From assembly GCA_036307185.1 (NCBI GenBank), contig JAXJYC010000071.1, forward strand, positions 50,162-114,161: 64,000 nucleotides of DNA. Direction: 5' to 3'. Positions 1 to 7,978 of this stretch are shown piece after piece. The translations under genes and the position numbers were made by a program. Origin of the DNA: SVEL01 sp017381055 (GTDB taxonomy: Bacteria > Bacillota > Clostridia > Lachnospirales > Lachnospiraceae). Numbering within the stretch: the first letter of the stretch is position 1; each line of letters starts with the position of its first letter. A model generated the notes under the pieces. The model did no database searches, had not been told where the DNA came from, and saw only the letters and a program-made list of their open reading frames with translations.

Positions 1-828
1 ATTAAGTCATCATTTGCTAAGATAATTACTCCAGTTAAAATAGAAACAGGAATTTTGTCTATGATTATTCTTGTGGTATCTATACTTGTTAAGTTATATA
101 TGGCATATATGAATAGAAGTATAGGTAATAAGATAAATTCATCGGCTATGAAAGCTACTGCAGTAGATAGTTTAAGTGATGCATGTGCAACATTTTTTGT
201 ACTTGTGTCTATGATAGTTATAAGAGTGAGTGGATTAAATATCGATGGATATGTAGGTGTGCTTGTATCGTTATTTATTTTCTATGCTGGTTATAATGCG
301 GCAAAGGATACTATTGATCCTCTTCTTGGAAAGAATCCAGAACCAGAGTTTGTAGAGGCTGTTAAGAATATTGTTATGAGTCATGAAAATGTAGTTGGAA
401 TTCACGATATGGTAGTTCATGATTATGGTCCTGGAAGAGTTATGGTATCTCTTCATGCAGAAGTGCCAGGAGATGGAGATATATTTGAACTTCACGATGC
501 TATTGATCATATTGAAAGGGAACTTACTGAGGAACTTGGATGTAGTGCAGTTATACATATGGATCCAATAGAGACTAATAATGAGATAGTTAACGCTTTA
601 AGAGAAAAGGTTAATGAAGGAGTTGTTCTTCTTATAGAGGGGGCGTCAATTCATGACTTTAGAATGGTTCAGGGACCGACACACACAAATCTTATATTTG
701 ACGTGGTTGTGCCTTATGGCGTTAAGGAATCTGATGAGCAGGTAAAAGAAAAGATAAGTAAGATGGTTCAGATAATTGATGAAACATATTTTACAGTAAT
801 AAATATTGATAGATTATATATTAATTAA
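1..828 (+). CDS. Cation diffusion facilitator family transporter, C-terminal part (5' end outside window)
   Basis: The reading frame is open from base 1, so the gene starts upstream of the window. The visible part has about three hydrophobic membrane segments followed by a cytoplasmic domain of about 170 residues, the layout of CDF metal/proton antiporters with their dimerising C-terminal domain. The metal-site motif in the penultimate helix reads DSLSD, a DxxxD arrangement that family knowledge links to Mn2+ exporters rather than the HxxxD of zinc exporters. The Mn2+ assignment is an inference from that motif, because the matching motif in TM2 lies outside the window. The C-terminal domain looks longer than usual, as if a second half-domain follows the dimerisation domain. 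Confidence 0.85.
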   Translation: MKSSFAKIITPVKIETGILSMIILVVSILVKLYMAYMNRSIGNKINSSAMKATAVDSLSDACATFFVLVSMIVIRVSGLNIDGYVGVLVSLFIFYAGYNAAKDTIDPLLGKNPEPEFVEAVKNIVMSHENVVGIHDMVVHDYGPGRVMVSLHAEVPGDGDIFELHDAIDHIERELTEELGCSAVIHMDPIETNNEIVNALREKVNEGVVLLIEGASIHDFRMVQGPTHTNLIFDVVVPYGVKESDEQVKEKISKMVQIIDETYFTVINIDRLYIN

Positions 829-834
829 AAAGTA

Positions 835-1398
835 TTAGGCGAAAAATGACGCCTCATCTTTGTTGTGAGTTACAAGTAAGACAGTCTTATGGGCTGTCTT
901 TTCTTTTATATATTTCATAGTGTGTAATTTTGTTTTGTCGTCAAGTCCATTGAAGGGCTCGTCTAATAGCAAAATATCATAATCAGCCATTAATGCACGG
1001 GCGATGGCTACACGGCTTTTTTCGCCACCGCTTAAAGCAGAAACTCTTTTGTTTGCAAGACCTTTTATATTTAAAGCTTCTAAGCATTCGTATAGCTCAT
1101 CTGACTGCTTATGCACTTTAGAGTTAACTAAGGTTATATTTTTTGTTACGGTAGCTGATTCTATAAGACGTAAGTCTTGGAAAGCAAAAGAAAAGCGAGG
1201 GTTATCCATAGGTATTTTTATAGATCCCGTTGATGGCGAGATAAGTCCAGCTATCATATAGAGTAAAGTTGTTTTGCCAAAGCCGGAGGGAGCCATAATT
1301 ACAGAGACTTCCCCTATAGGGAAAGAGTGACTGTAATCTGAAAATACGTTTTTGTTGTCGTATGAAAAGCTAATGTTTTCTATTGTAATGTTACTCAT
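835..1398 (-). CDS. ABC transporter ATP-binding protein (nitrate/sulfonate/taurine-type importer)
   Basis: A 187-residue nucleotide-binding subunit. It shows a Walker A (PSGFGKTT), a Q-loop (FAFQD), the ABC signature LSGGEKSRVAIARAL and a Walker B with catalytic Glu (ILLLDEPF), followed by a switch His (VTHNKDEA). It is shorter than SsuB/TauB proteins (about 240-260) because the C-terminal extension is missing, but the catalytic core is complete. It is the last gene of a three-gene minus-strand operon and starts 2 bases after the permease stop, so the two are probably translationally coupled. It would power uptake of the solute bound by the lipoprotein at 2164-3153. Confidence 0.9.
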   Translation of the reverse strand: MSNITIENISFSYDNKNVFSDYSHSFPIGEVSVIMAPSGFGKTTLLYMIAGLISPSTGSIKIPMDNPRFSFAFQDLRLIESATVTKNITLVNSKVHKQSDELYECLEALNIKGLANKRVSALSGGEKSRVAIARALMADYDILLLDEPFNGLDDKTKLHTMKYIKEKTAHKTVLLVTHNKDEASFFA

Positions 1399-1400
1399 AG

Positions 1401-2174
1401 TTAGGCTCCTTTTGGATTAAATGTTTTAATTATAGCTTTTATAAATAACTCGCAAATAATACTTAATATAACAATGACGATAGTCCAAGCAAAAAGTTCT
1501 GGTGTCATAAAGTAAAGTTTTGATTTATATAATTCGTTTCCAATAGTGTTCTTGGCAAGACCGATAACTTCTGCAGCTACACCTGATTTCCAAGCCATAC
1601 CAACGGCTAATGAACTGGCAGATAGAAAATATGGAAGGCAGTTAGGTATATATATTGAAAATATACGTTTTGCATATGATATTTTAAATACTTTTGCCAT
1701 ATCTAAAAGCTTGTTGTTTGTCTCCTTAATGCCTGTTAGAACGCTTACATAAATGGTTGGTAAAACGATTATGGCGGGTATAAAGACAGCCAAATCCTTA
1801 GAGTCTATCCAAAGAAGGGATAGAATAACAAAAGATGCAACAGGTACGGTCTTTATCACGTTTATTGGAAACCAAAGAAAAGCTTCTATAACAAAGCTTA
1901 GGGAAGCTAACATGGCCAATGCAAGACCGGATACTAAACCTATAAGAAATCCATAGCCTATATTAGAAAGGGACGAAAGTATGGATAATCTAAAGGTCTC
2001 TGATGGGAGTAGATCATAAATCATTACTGTAAATACCTTTTTAGGCGCAGGTAAAAACACTTCCTTGCCTATATGAAGTGCAAGGAAGTGCCATATTACA
2101 ATCCATAAAGCAATGGAAAGCCCATATAGACCTACGTGTATTAAGTTCTTATACTTGTTATTATTAATCTTCAA
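1401..2174 (-). CDS. ABC transporter permease (SsuC/TauC-like)
   Basis: A 257-residue integral membrane protein with about six hydrophobic helices and the EAA-type cytoplasmic loop region (around residues 150-185) of binding-protein-dependent permeases. Length and layout match the NitT/TauT permease family. Its start overlaps the end of the upstream substrate-binding gene by about 11 bases, which fits an SBP-permease-ATPase operon. The substrate cannot be read from the sequence; this family moves small anions, sulfonates and pyrimidine precursors of thiamine. Confidence 0.88.
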   Translation of the reverse strand: MKINNNKYKNLIHVGLYGLSIALWIVIWHFLALHIGKEVFLPAPKKVFTVMIYDLLPSETFRLSILSSLSNIGYGFLIGLVSGLALAMLASLSFVIEAFLWFPINVIKTVPVASFVILSLLWIDSKDLAVFIPAIIVLPTIYVSVLTGIKETNNKLLDMAKVFKISYAKRIFSIYIPNCLPYFLSASSLAVGMAWKSGVAAEVIGLAKNTIGNELYKSKLYFMTPELFAWTIVIVILSIICELFIKAIIKTFNPKGA

Positions 2175-3153
2175 GATAGAACATTTCCTCCTGTAATTTA
2201 CCGCCGATTGAGGCAGGGTTTTCGTTAAAGAGTACAGTTAAGTAAGACATTGCTTTGGTCTTCATTTCTTCACCTGTAATAAAAGTAACGTTACAGTAAG
2301 GGATTGCTTTTTTTGCAATCGGAGCCTTAGTTATATCATATTTTTCTAAAAGAGTTGCTGTATCATCAATATTTGAATTAGCATAGGCTGTAGAAGCTTC
2401 GTACTCTTTCAAAAATGAAGCTAAAGCATCCTTGTTTTTGTTGATAAATTCTTTTCTTCCTACTAAAACACCAGTTACCACAGTATCGTCACAATACTTT
2501 TCCCACTCTGCTGTAACGTCCAGCGCAATACGCATATTTTCGTTGCCATTTAATGCTACAGTAGTGTATGGCTGTGGGAGCATTGCTACAGCACTTTCAT
2601 CCTGCTGTAATGCTGCTAAGGCTTCTGGAGCTTCGGACTTAAATTGAATATCTACATCCTTATCAGGATCTAAGCCTGCAGAAGATAAAAGGAAACGTAA
2701 AGTATATTCTGGTGTTGTACCTTGGCCTGTTGAGTAAATAGTTTTGCCCTTTAAGTCTTCTACAGTGTTAACATTTTCGCCTGCTTCTACAATGTAGAGA
2801 ACGCCTAATGTGTTAATAGCTAAAGTTAAGATTTCGCCTTCGCTCTTATTGTAGAGTACACTTGCAAGGTTACAAGGTACAGCTGCTATATCTAAGTCTC
2901 CTTTTAAAAGCATTGTTGCAATTTCGTCAGCTGTGCCAGCGATAGTGTAATTGTATTTGTTAGTTGTTTTGTTATCATCAGAATCAGAAAGTAACTTAAT
3001 CATTCCGATGCCAGTAGGTCCCTTCATACAACCGATGTTGATGGTTGTTGTACCAGAGTTTTTGTTGTCTTTATCTGACTTGTCTGAACACCCAGAAAAA
3101 ATGGATAATGCAGTACAAACTGTAAGTAATAAAGAAAGTAATTTCTTTTTCAT
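2164..3153 (-). CDS. ABC transporter substrate-binding lipoprotein (NitT/TauT family)
   Basis: The start is placed at 3153 rather than a longer upstream frame because a GGAGG ribosome binding site sits six bases before this ATG. The protein is 329 residues. It begins with a lipoprotein signal (MKKKLL, hydrophobic stretch, lipobox ending SGC) and continues as a periplasmic-binding fold with the NMT1/TauA-like pattern GTADEIATMLLKGDLDIAAVP and, later, DLKGKTIYSTGQGT. It would be anchored outside the membrane and deliver substrate to the permease at 1401-2174. It is the first gene of the operon. The ligand is not identifiable from sequence alone; an aromatic or anionic small molecule is plausible. 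Confidence 0.88.
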   Translation of the reverse strand: MKKKLLSLLLTVCTALSIFSGCSDKSDKDNKNSGTTTINIGCMKGPTGIGMIKLLSDSDDNKTTNKYNYTIAGTADEIATMLLKGDLDIAAVPCNLASVLYNKSEGEILTLAINTLGVLYIVEAGENVNTVEDLKGKTIYSTGQGTTPEYTLRFLLSSAGLDPDKDVDIQFKSEAPEALAALQQDESAVAMLPQPYTTVALNGNENMRIALDVTAEWEKYCDDTVVTGVLVGRKEFINKNKDALASFLKEYEASTAYANSNIDDTATLLEKYDITKAPIAKKAIPYCNVTFITGEEMKTKAMSYLTVLFNENPASIGGKLQEEMFYLED

Positions 3154-3262
3154 ATTGTGCCTCCGTAAATACATTAAATAATATATAAGTATATCAAAAT
3201 ATATTAAGGTTTACAAGGGAAAGGAAGCTAAATAGATATTGGAAATATAATGATTTCCACAA

Positions 3263-3291
3263 TTGACAGAGGAGAGAAAAAATGGTATAAT
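3263..3291 (+). promoter_or_regulatory. Consensus sigma-A promoter of the sensory hydrogenase gene
   Basis: TTGACA at 3263-3268 and TATAAT at 3286-3291 are separated by exactly 17 bases, a perfect housekeeping promoter. The transcript would carry a leader of about 70 bases ending in the AAGGAG ribosome binding site of the 3370 gene. The perfect match suggests strong constitutive expression of the sensor. Confidence 0.85.
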
Positions 3292-3369
3292 ACTTGAAAT
3301 ATTATTCGTGGAAAAAACTAAATAGAGTAGACATTTATATATTATATAAAAGATAAGGAGTGTGACAAA

Positions 3370-5322
3370 ATGTCGGTAGTTGAAAAGGGATTAGTGTATA
3401 CTAATGACAAGTGTGTAGCATGTAATAAGTGTATTTCGGTATGTCCAGTATTAGGTGCAAATCGTGCTGTTGTAGACGAGAATGGAAAGGCAACTGTGAG
3501 GGTTGATGGCGATGCATGTATAGGATGTGGAGCTTGTTTTGATGCTTGTAAGCATGAGGCTAGATCTTTCAATGATGATACAGAGAGATTTTTTGAAGAT
3601 TTAAAGAAGGGAACAAAGATTACATTACTTTTAGCACCAGCTTTTCAAGCAAATTATCCAAATGAGTATGAGAAGTATCTTGGAATTCTTAAAGCAGCAG
3701 GAGCTAATAGAATTATCAGCGTATCCTTTGGAGCGGATATTACAACTTGGGCATATCTTAATTATATCACTTCTCATGAATTCTATGGCGGAATATCTCA
3801 GCCATGTCCAGCGGTAGTAGGATATATTGAGAAGTATATGCCGAAGCTTATCTCTAAGCTTGTACCAGTACATAGCCCAATGATGTGTAGTGCTATTTAT
3901 GCCAAGAAGTATATGGGCATCAATGATAAGCTTGCATTTATTAGTCCATGTATAGCTAAGAAGAATGAGATTGATGATCCAAATTGTGGTGGATATATTT
4001 CATATAATGTTACATTTGACCATCTTATAAAATACATTAAGAGTCATCGTATGACAGGAAATTCTCTTGCCAAGGATGAGATAGAGTATGGATTAGGTTC
4101 AGTATATCCGATGCCAGGTGGATTAAAGGAAAATGTATATTGGTTCTTAGGTGATGAAGTATTCATCAGACAGGCTGAAGGTGAGAAACATATGTATGAG
4201 TACCTTCAGGATTATCAGAAACGTATAGATGAGAAGAAGGAGTTGCCTTTTATGGTAGATGCTCTTAACTGTGCACGTGGTTGCTTATATGGAACTGGTG
4301 TGGAAGAAGCTAAGGCTGAGGGTGATGATACACTTATGAATCTTTGGGCTATTAGGGAAAAGAGCAAGGATAAGAAGGGTACTTGGGGTAAGGATCTTAC
4401 ACCTAAGAAGAGATTTGCAGCTCTTAATGCTCAGTTTAAGAATTTACGACTTGATGATTTTATTCGTAAGTATACAGATAGATCGGCTAAGCATAAGTTA
4501 AATGAGCCAAATGCAACAGAACTTATGGAAATCTATAAAGAAATGCATAAGGATACAGAGGCTAAGAGATGCATCGACTGTTCTGCATGTGGATACGATA
4601 GTTGTAAGAATATGGCGATTGCAATTCACAATGATATTAATAATAAAGAAAACTGTGTTCACTTTGCTAAGGATACTGCAGAGCATGAGACAAGAGTTGC
4701 AAAGGAATTAAGCGATCAGGTTAAGAGAGAGACTGAGGAAAAGCTTCAGAGAGCTGAGAAAGCAGATGCTATTATGAAAGAGATATCAGATGACTTTGCG
4801 GTTATGATGAATTCTCTTGAAGGCTTGAGTCAGGGTAATGAAGGTAATGCTGAGGAGAGTACAGAGATTTCTCATGAGATGTGTGATATTGCAAAGACTA
4901 GTGAAGATATGATGGAATTATTTAAGCAGGTTGCAGAATTCCTCTCTATGATTGAAAGCAATAATGAGGCGATATTTGGTATTGCTTCACAGACAAATCT
5001 CTTATCGTTAAATGCATCGATTGAGGCTGCTAGAGCTGGTGAAGCAGGTCGTGGTTTTGCTGTTGTAGCAGAACAGATTAAGACATTGTCTGATTCTAGC
5101 CGTAGTGCAGCTCAGGATTCGAGCCAGAACTCTGTAGAGATAAGAAAGTTTATGGAAGATTTAACTGCGCAGGCAGATAAGCTTTCAGAACTTGTACAGA
5201 GAGTAAATGACCGTGTAAGTAACTTTGCTGCTGCAACTGAGGAGATTTCAGCGAGCTCAAGAGTTGTAGAAGAGATGTCGAAGCGAGTACAGGATATGCT
5301 TACAGAATTAGTTGAGATGTAA
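3370..5322 (+). CDS. Sensory [FeFe]-hydrogenase fused to a methyl-accepting chemotaxis signalling domain
   Basis: A 650-residue cytoplasmic protein with no membrane segment. In order: two 4Fe-4S ferredoxin motifs (Cys15/18/21/25 and Cys50/53/56/60); a [FeFe]-hydrogenase H-cluster domain (about 75-370); a CxxCxxC-type Fe-S domain (from Cys401) like those of sensory hydrogenases; a coiled coil; and an MCP signalling domain with the hairpin GRGFAVVAEQIKTLS near residue 560. All four H-cluster cysteines are present (Cys146, Cys194, Cys301, Cys305), but the proton-relay Cys of the TSCCP motif is replaced by Pro145. This suggests H2 or redox sensing rather than turnover. The MCP part would talk to CheA/CheW, linking hydrogen or redox state to flagellar swimming. 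It has its own promoter at 3263. Confidence 0.9.
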   Translation: MSVVEKGLVYTNDKCVACNKCISVCPVLGANRAVVDENGKATVRVDGDACIGCGACFDACKHEARSFNDDTERFFEDLKKGTKITLLLAPAFQANYPNEYEKYLGILKAAGANRIISVSFGADITTWAYLNYITSHEFYGGISQPCPAVVGYIEKYMPKLISKLVPVHSPMMCSAIYAKKYMGINDKLAFISPCIAKKNEIDDPNCGGYISYNVTFDHLIKYIKSHRMTGNSLAKDEIEYGLGSVYPMPGGLKENVYWFLGDEVFIRQAEGEKHMYEYLQDYQKRIDEKKELPFMVDALNCARGCLYGTGVEEAKAEGDDTLMNLWAIREKSKDKKGTWGKDLTPKKRFAALNAQFKNLRLDDFIRKYTDRSAKHKLNEPNATELMEIYKEMHKDTEAKRCIDCSACGYDSCKNMAIAIHNDINNKENCVHFAKDTAEHETRVAKELSDQVKRETEEKLQRAEKADAIMKEISDDFAVMMNSLEGLSQGNEGNAEESTEISHEMCDIAKTSEDMMELFKQVAEFLSMIESNNEAIFGIASQTNLLSLNASIEAARAGEAGRGFAVVAEQIKTLSDSSRSAAQDSSQNSVEIRKFMEDLTAQADKLSELVQRVNDRVSNFAAATEEISASSRVVEEMSKRVQDMLTELVEM

Positions 5323-5353
5323 TGGATAAAGAAATAAAATAAGATAAAATTTT

Positions 5354-5387
5354 AAACACTCTCAGATGAATTTCTGGGAGTGTTTTT
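5354..5387 (+). terminator. Intrinsic terminator after the sensory hydrogenase
   Basis: Inverted repeat AACACTCTCAGA / TTCTGGGAGTGTT with a 5-base loop followed by a run of T. It belongs to a recurring terminator type in this window (see 7820, 12600 and 27008). Confidence 0.85.
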
Positions 5388-5458
5388 AGTGTGGCTGAAG
5401 TAAAAAAATAAAAAATGATTTTAAGTGTAATATATGGAATACAAGATTGCTAAATGTG

Positions 5459-5487
5459 TTGAAATTTAAGCGTTTTTAAGGTATAAT
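5459..5487 (+). promoter_or_regulatory. Probable sigma-A promoter of the OPT transporter gene
   Basis: TTGAAA at 5459-5464 and TATAAT at 5482-5487 with a 17-base spacer, about 33 bases before the chosen ATG at 5520. Confidence 0.7.
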
Positions 5488-5519
5488 GAAATGCATTGAA
5501 ATACGAAAAGGAGAAAAAT

Positions 5520-7436
5520 ATGAACGACAAGAATGAATTCAAACCATACATTCCTGCCGATAAGATAACACCAGAATTTACAGTGACATCTGTAGTAATG
5601 GGTATCATATTAGCGGTTGTATTTGGTGCGGCAAATGCTTATTTAGGATTACGTGTAGGTATGACAGTTTCTGCATCTATACCAGCAGCGGTAATTGCGA
5701 TGGGCGTTATTAGAGTTATTATGAAGAAGAACTCTATATTGGAAAGTAACATGGTGCAGACTATCGGTTCTGCAGGTGAATCAGTAGCAGCAGGTGCTAT
5801 ATTCACATTACCAGCATTATTCTTATGGGCTAACGAAGGCAAGATGGATAAGCCTGATATGGTAGAGATTATGCTTATTGCAGTTATAGGTGGCTTGCTA
5901 GGTGTACTCTTTATGGTGCCACTTAGAAATGCCTTAATCGTTAAGGAGCATGGTATTTTACCATATCCAGAAGGAACAGCTTGTAGCGAAGTTCTTATGG
6001 CTGGTGAAGAAGGTGGTGCTAATGCATCTACAGTATTTGCAGGTATGGGAATTGGTGCTTTCTTTAAATTTGTTATTGATGGAATCAAGGCGGTTCCTTC
6101 AGAGGTATCAGTTTCTGTAAAGGGATTTGCAGGACAGATTGGTACACAGATTTATCCAGCTGTTATGAGTGTAGGTTATATTTGTGGTCCAAGAATATCA
6201 TCATATATGTTTGGTGGTGGTGTTTTAGCTTGGATGGTATTAATACCTATGATCGTTTTATTTGGTGCAGATGCAATTCTTTATCCAGGAACAGAAACTA
6301 TTGGAACGATTTTTGCAGCAGAAGGTGCTGGCGGTATTTGGGATAATTATATCAGATATATTGGTGCTGGTGCATTAGCAGCTGGTGGTATAATCAGCCT
6401 TGTTAAGTCGCTTCCGCTTATCATTAGAACATTTAGAGATGCCATTAAGGGTATGAAGAATGGTGCAAGCACTGATACATCTCGTACAGCAAAAGACTTA
6501 AGTATGAAGATTATTCTTATAAGTATCCTTGCACTTACAGTTGCTATCTGGTTAATCCCAGCGATTCCAGTTACATTAGTAGGCGCTATTATTATTGTAA
6601 TATTTGGTTTCTTCTTTGCTACAGTATCATCTAGAATGGTAGGTCTTGTAGGAAGTAGTAACAACCCAGTATCAGGTATGGCTATCGCAACATTACTTGT
6701 TGCAACATTAGTTCTTAAGCTTACAGGAGATGCAGGAATGCATGGAATGCAGGGAGCTATAGCTATTGGTTCTATCATCTGTATCGTTGCAGCAATCTCT
6801 GGTGATACTTCACAGGATTTAAAGACAGGATTCTTACTTGGTGCTACTCCAGTTAAGCAGCAGATTGGTGAGTTAATTGGTGTATTAACATCAGGTCTTG
6901 CTATCGGTGGTGTTTTATATCTTTTAGATTCTGCATGGGGATTTGGTTCAAAGGAACTCGGTGCTCCACAGGCAACACTTATGAAGATGATCGTAGAAGG
7001 TGTTATGGAAAACAACCTTCCATGGGGTCTTATATTTATAGGTATCTGCATCGCAATAGTTGTAGAAGTTATAGGTATTCCAGTTCTTCCATTTGCAATC
7101 GGTGTATACTTACCAGTACAGCTTAATGCTTGTATCATGGTAGGTGGTCTTGTTAGACTTGCATTTGATAAGATGAAGAAGGAAAAGAAGGAAAAAGAAG
7201 CTATTATCAATGATGGTGTATTATGCTGTTCAGGTATGATAGCAGGTGAAGGTTTAGTTGGTATATTATTAGCTGTATTAGCTATATTTGGAATCGATAA
7301 AAAGATTGATTTATCAGCTAAGTTAGGTCTTCCAGAGATGGTAGCTAACATCGGAAGTATAGTAGTATTCGCATTACTTATCTTATGTCTTCTTAAGATG
7401 TCTATTTGGAAGAAAAGAAAAGTAGATGCTGAGTAG
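5520..7436 (+). CDS. OPT family oligopeptide transporter
   Basis: A 638-residue polytopic membrane protein with about 14-16 hydrophobic segments. The start at 5520 is preferred over an in-frame TTG at 5496 because AAGGAG lies just upstream. It has OPT-family hallmarks: NAYLGLRVGMTVSASIPAA near the N-terminus, the GILPYPEGTACSEVL motif, and SGDTSQDLKTGFLLGATP in the second half. The family imports peptides or metal-chelate complexes by proton symport. A small PqqD-family gene follows 11 bases after the stop, so the two are probably one transcript. This association hints at a modified-peptide substrate, which is inference only. Confidence 0.92.
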   Translation: MNDKNEFKPYIPADKITPEFTVTSVVMGIILAVVFGAANAYLGLRVGMTVSASIPAAVIAMGVIRVIMKKNSILESNMVQTIGSAGESVAAGAIFTLPALFLWANEGKMDKPDMVEIMLIAVIGGLLGVLFMVPLRNALIVKEHGILPYPEGTACSEVLMAGEEGGANASTVFAGMGIGAFFKFVIDGIKAVPSEVSVSVKGFAGQIGTQIYPAVMSVGYICGPRISSYMFGGGVLAWMVLIPMIVLFGADAILYPGTETIGTIFAAEGAGGIWDNYIRYIGAGALAAGGIISLVKSLPLIIRTFRDAIKGMKNGASTDTSRTAKDLSMKIILISILALTVAIWLIPAIPVTLVGAIIIVIFGFFFATVSSRMVGLVGSSNNPVSGMAIATLLVATLVLKLTGDAGMHGMQGAIAIGSIICIVAAISGDTSQDLKTGFLLGATPVKQQIGELIGVLTSGLAIGGVLYLLDSAWGFGSKELGAPQATLMKMIVEGVMENNLPWGLIFIGICIAIVVEVIGIPVLPFAIGVYLPVQLNACIMVGGLVRLAFDKMKKEKKEKEAIINDGVLCCSGMIAGEGLVGILLAVLAIFGIDKKIDLSAKLGLPEMVANIGSIVVFALLILCLLKMSIWKKRKVDAE

Positions 7437-7447
7437 TAAGGTGCAAA

Positions 7448-7795
7448 ATGAAGAAGAATAATGTTATTTCACAAAACTATCTGGAGAAAATACCAGTTCG
7501 TACTGAAGGTATAGAGTGGTCGAAGGATGAAAAAGGTGTGATTACACTTGAGATTGTGAATAAAGGTGTATTTAACTTTATAGCACAGAAGCTATTTAAA
7601 CGACCTAAAATTTCCTATATTCATCTAGATGAAATAGGTAGCTTTGTCTGGCCGCATTTAGATGGAGAGAAGGATATTCTTGAAATAGGAAAGCTTGTAG
7701 AAGCAGAATTCGGAGAAAAAGCAAATCCTCTATATGAACGACTTGCTATGTTCTTTAGAATTTTAGAGAGTTATAAGTTTATAGGTTGGAAATAA
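7448..7795 (+). CDS. PqqD family (RRE-like) protein
   Basis: A 115-residue protein whose C-terminal two thirds follow the PqqD pattern: a segment around LDEIGSFVWPHLDGEKDILEI, then a helix (LVEAEFGE) and a terminal helix ending FRILESYKFIGW. PqqD-type domains bind leader peptides of ribosomally made, modified peptides and present them to maturases. Here there is no radical SAM gene beside it; the partner is the OPT transporter directly upstream (11-base gap). Role unknown: peptide recognition for transport, or a co-opted regulator. The transcript ends at the terminator at 7820. Confidence 0.8.
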   Translation: MKKNNVISQNYLEKIPVRTEGIEWSKDEKGVITLEIVNKGVFNFIAQKLFKRPKISYIHLDEIGSFVWPHLDGEKDILEIGKLVEAEFGEKANPLYERLAMFFRILESYKFIGWK

Positions 7796-7819
7796 AGATT
7801 ATATAAATAATGATTTAGT

Positions 7820-7853
7820 AACACTCCTAGGTGGAAACCTAGGGGTGTTTTTT
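7820..7853 (+). terminator. Intrinsic terminator after the OPT-PqqD operon
   Basis: A 12-base inverted repeat, ACACTCCTAGGT / ACCTAGGGGTGT, with loop GGAA, followed by a T run. Confidence 0.9.
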
Positions 7854-7978
7854 GTCATATGGGAAAGTTCTTTAAAATTTTTTTATAAAATATAAAACCT
7901 AAATGAAATTTGATGTGTTATTTAAGTAGAAAGCAAAAAACATTAACATATTTTTGGTTTTATAGAAAGGAGAACTTT

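Noticed and set aside
3370..5322. A catalytic hydrogen-producing hydrogenase
   Set aside because: The proton-relay cysteine is replaced by Pro145 and the protein ends in an MCP signalling domain; a sensor is more likely.
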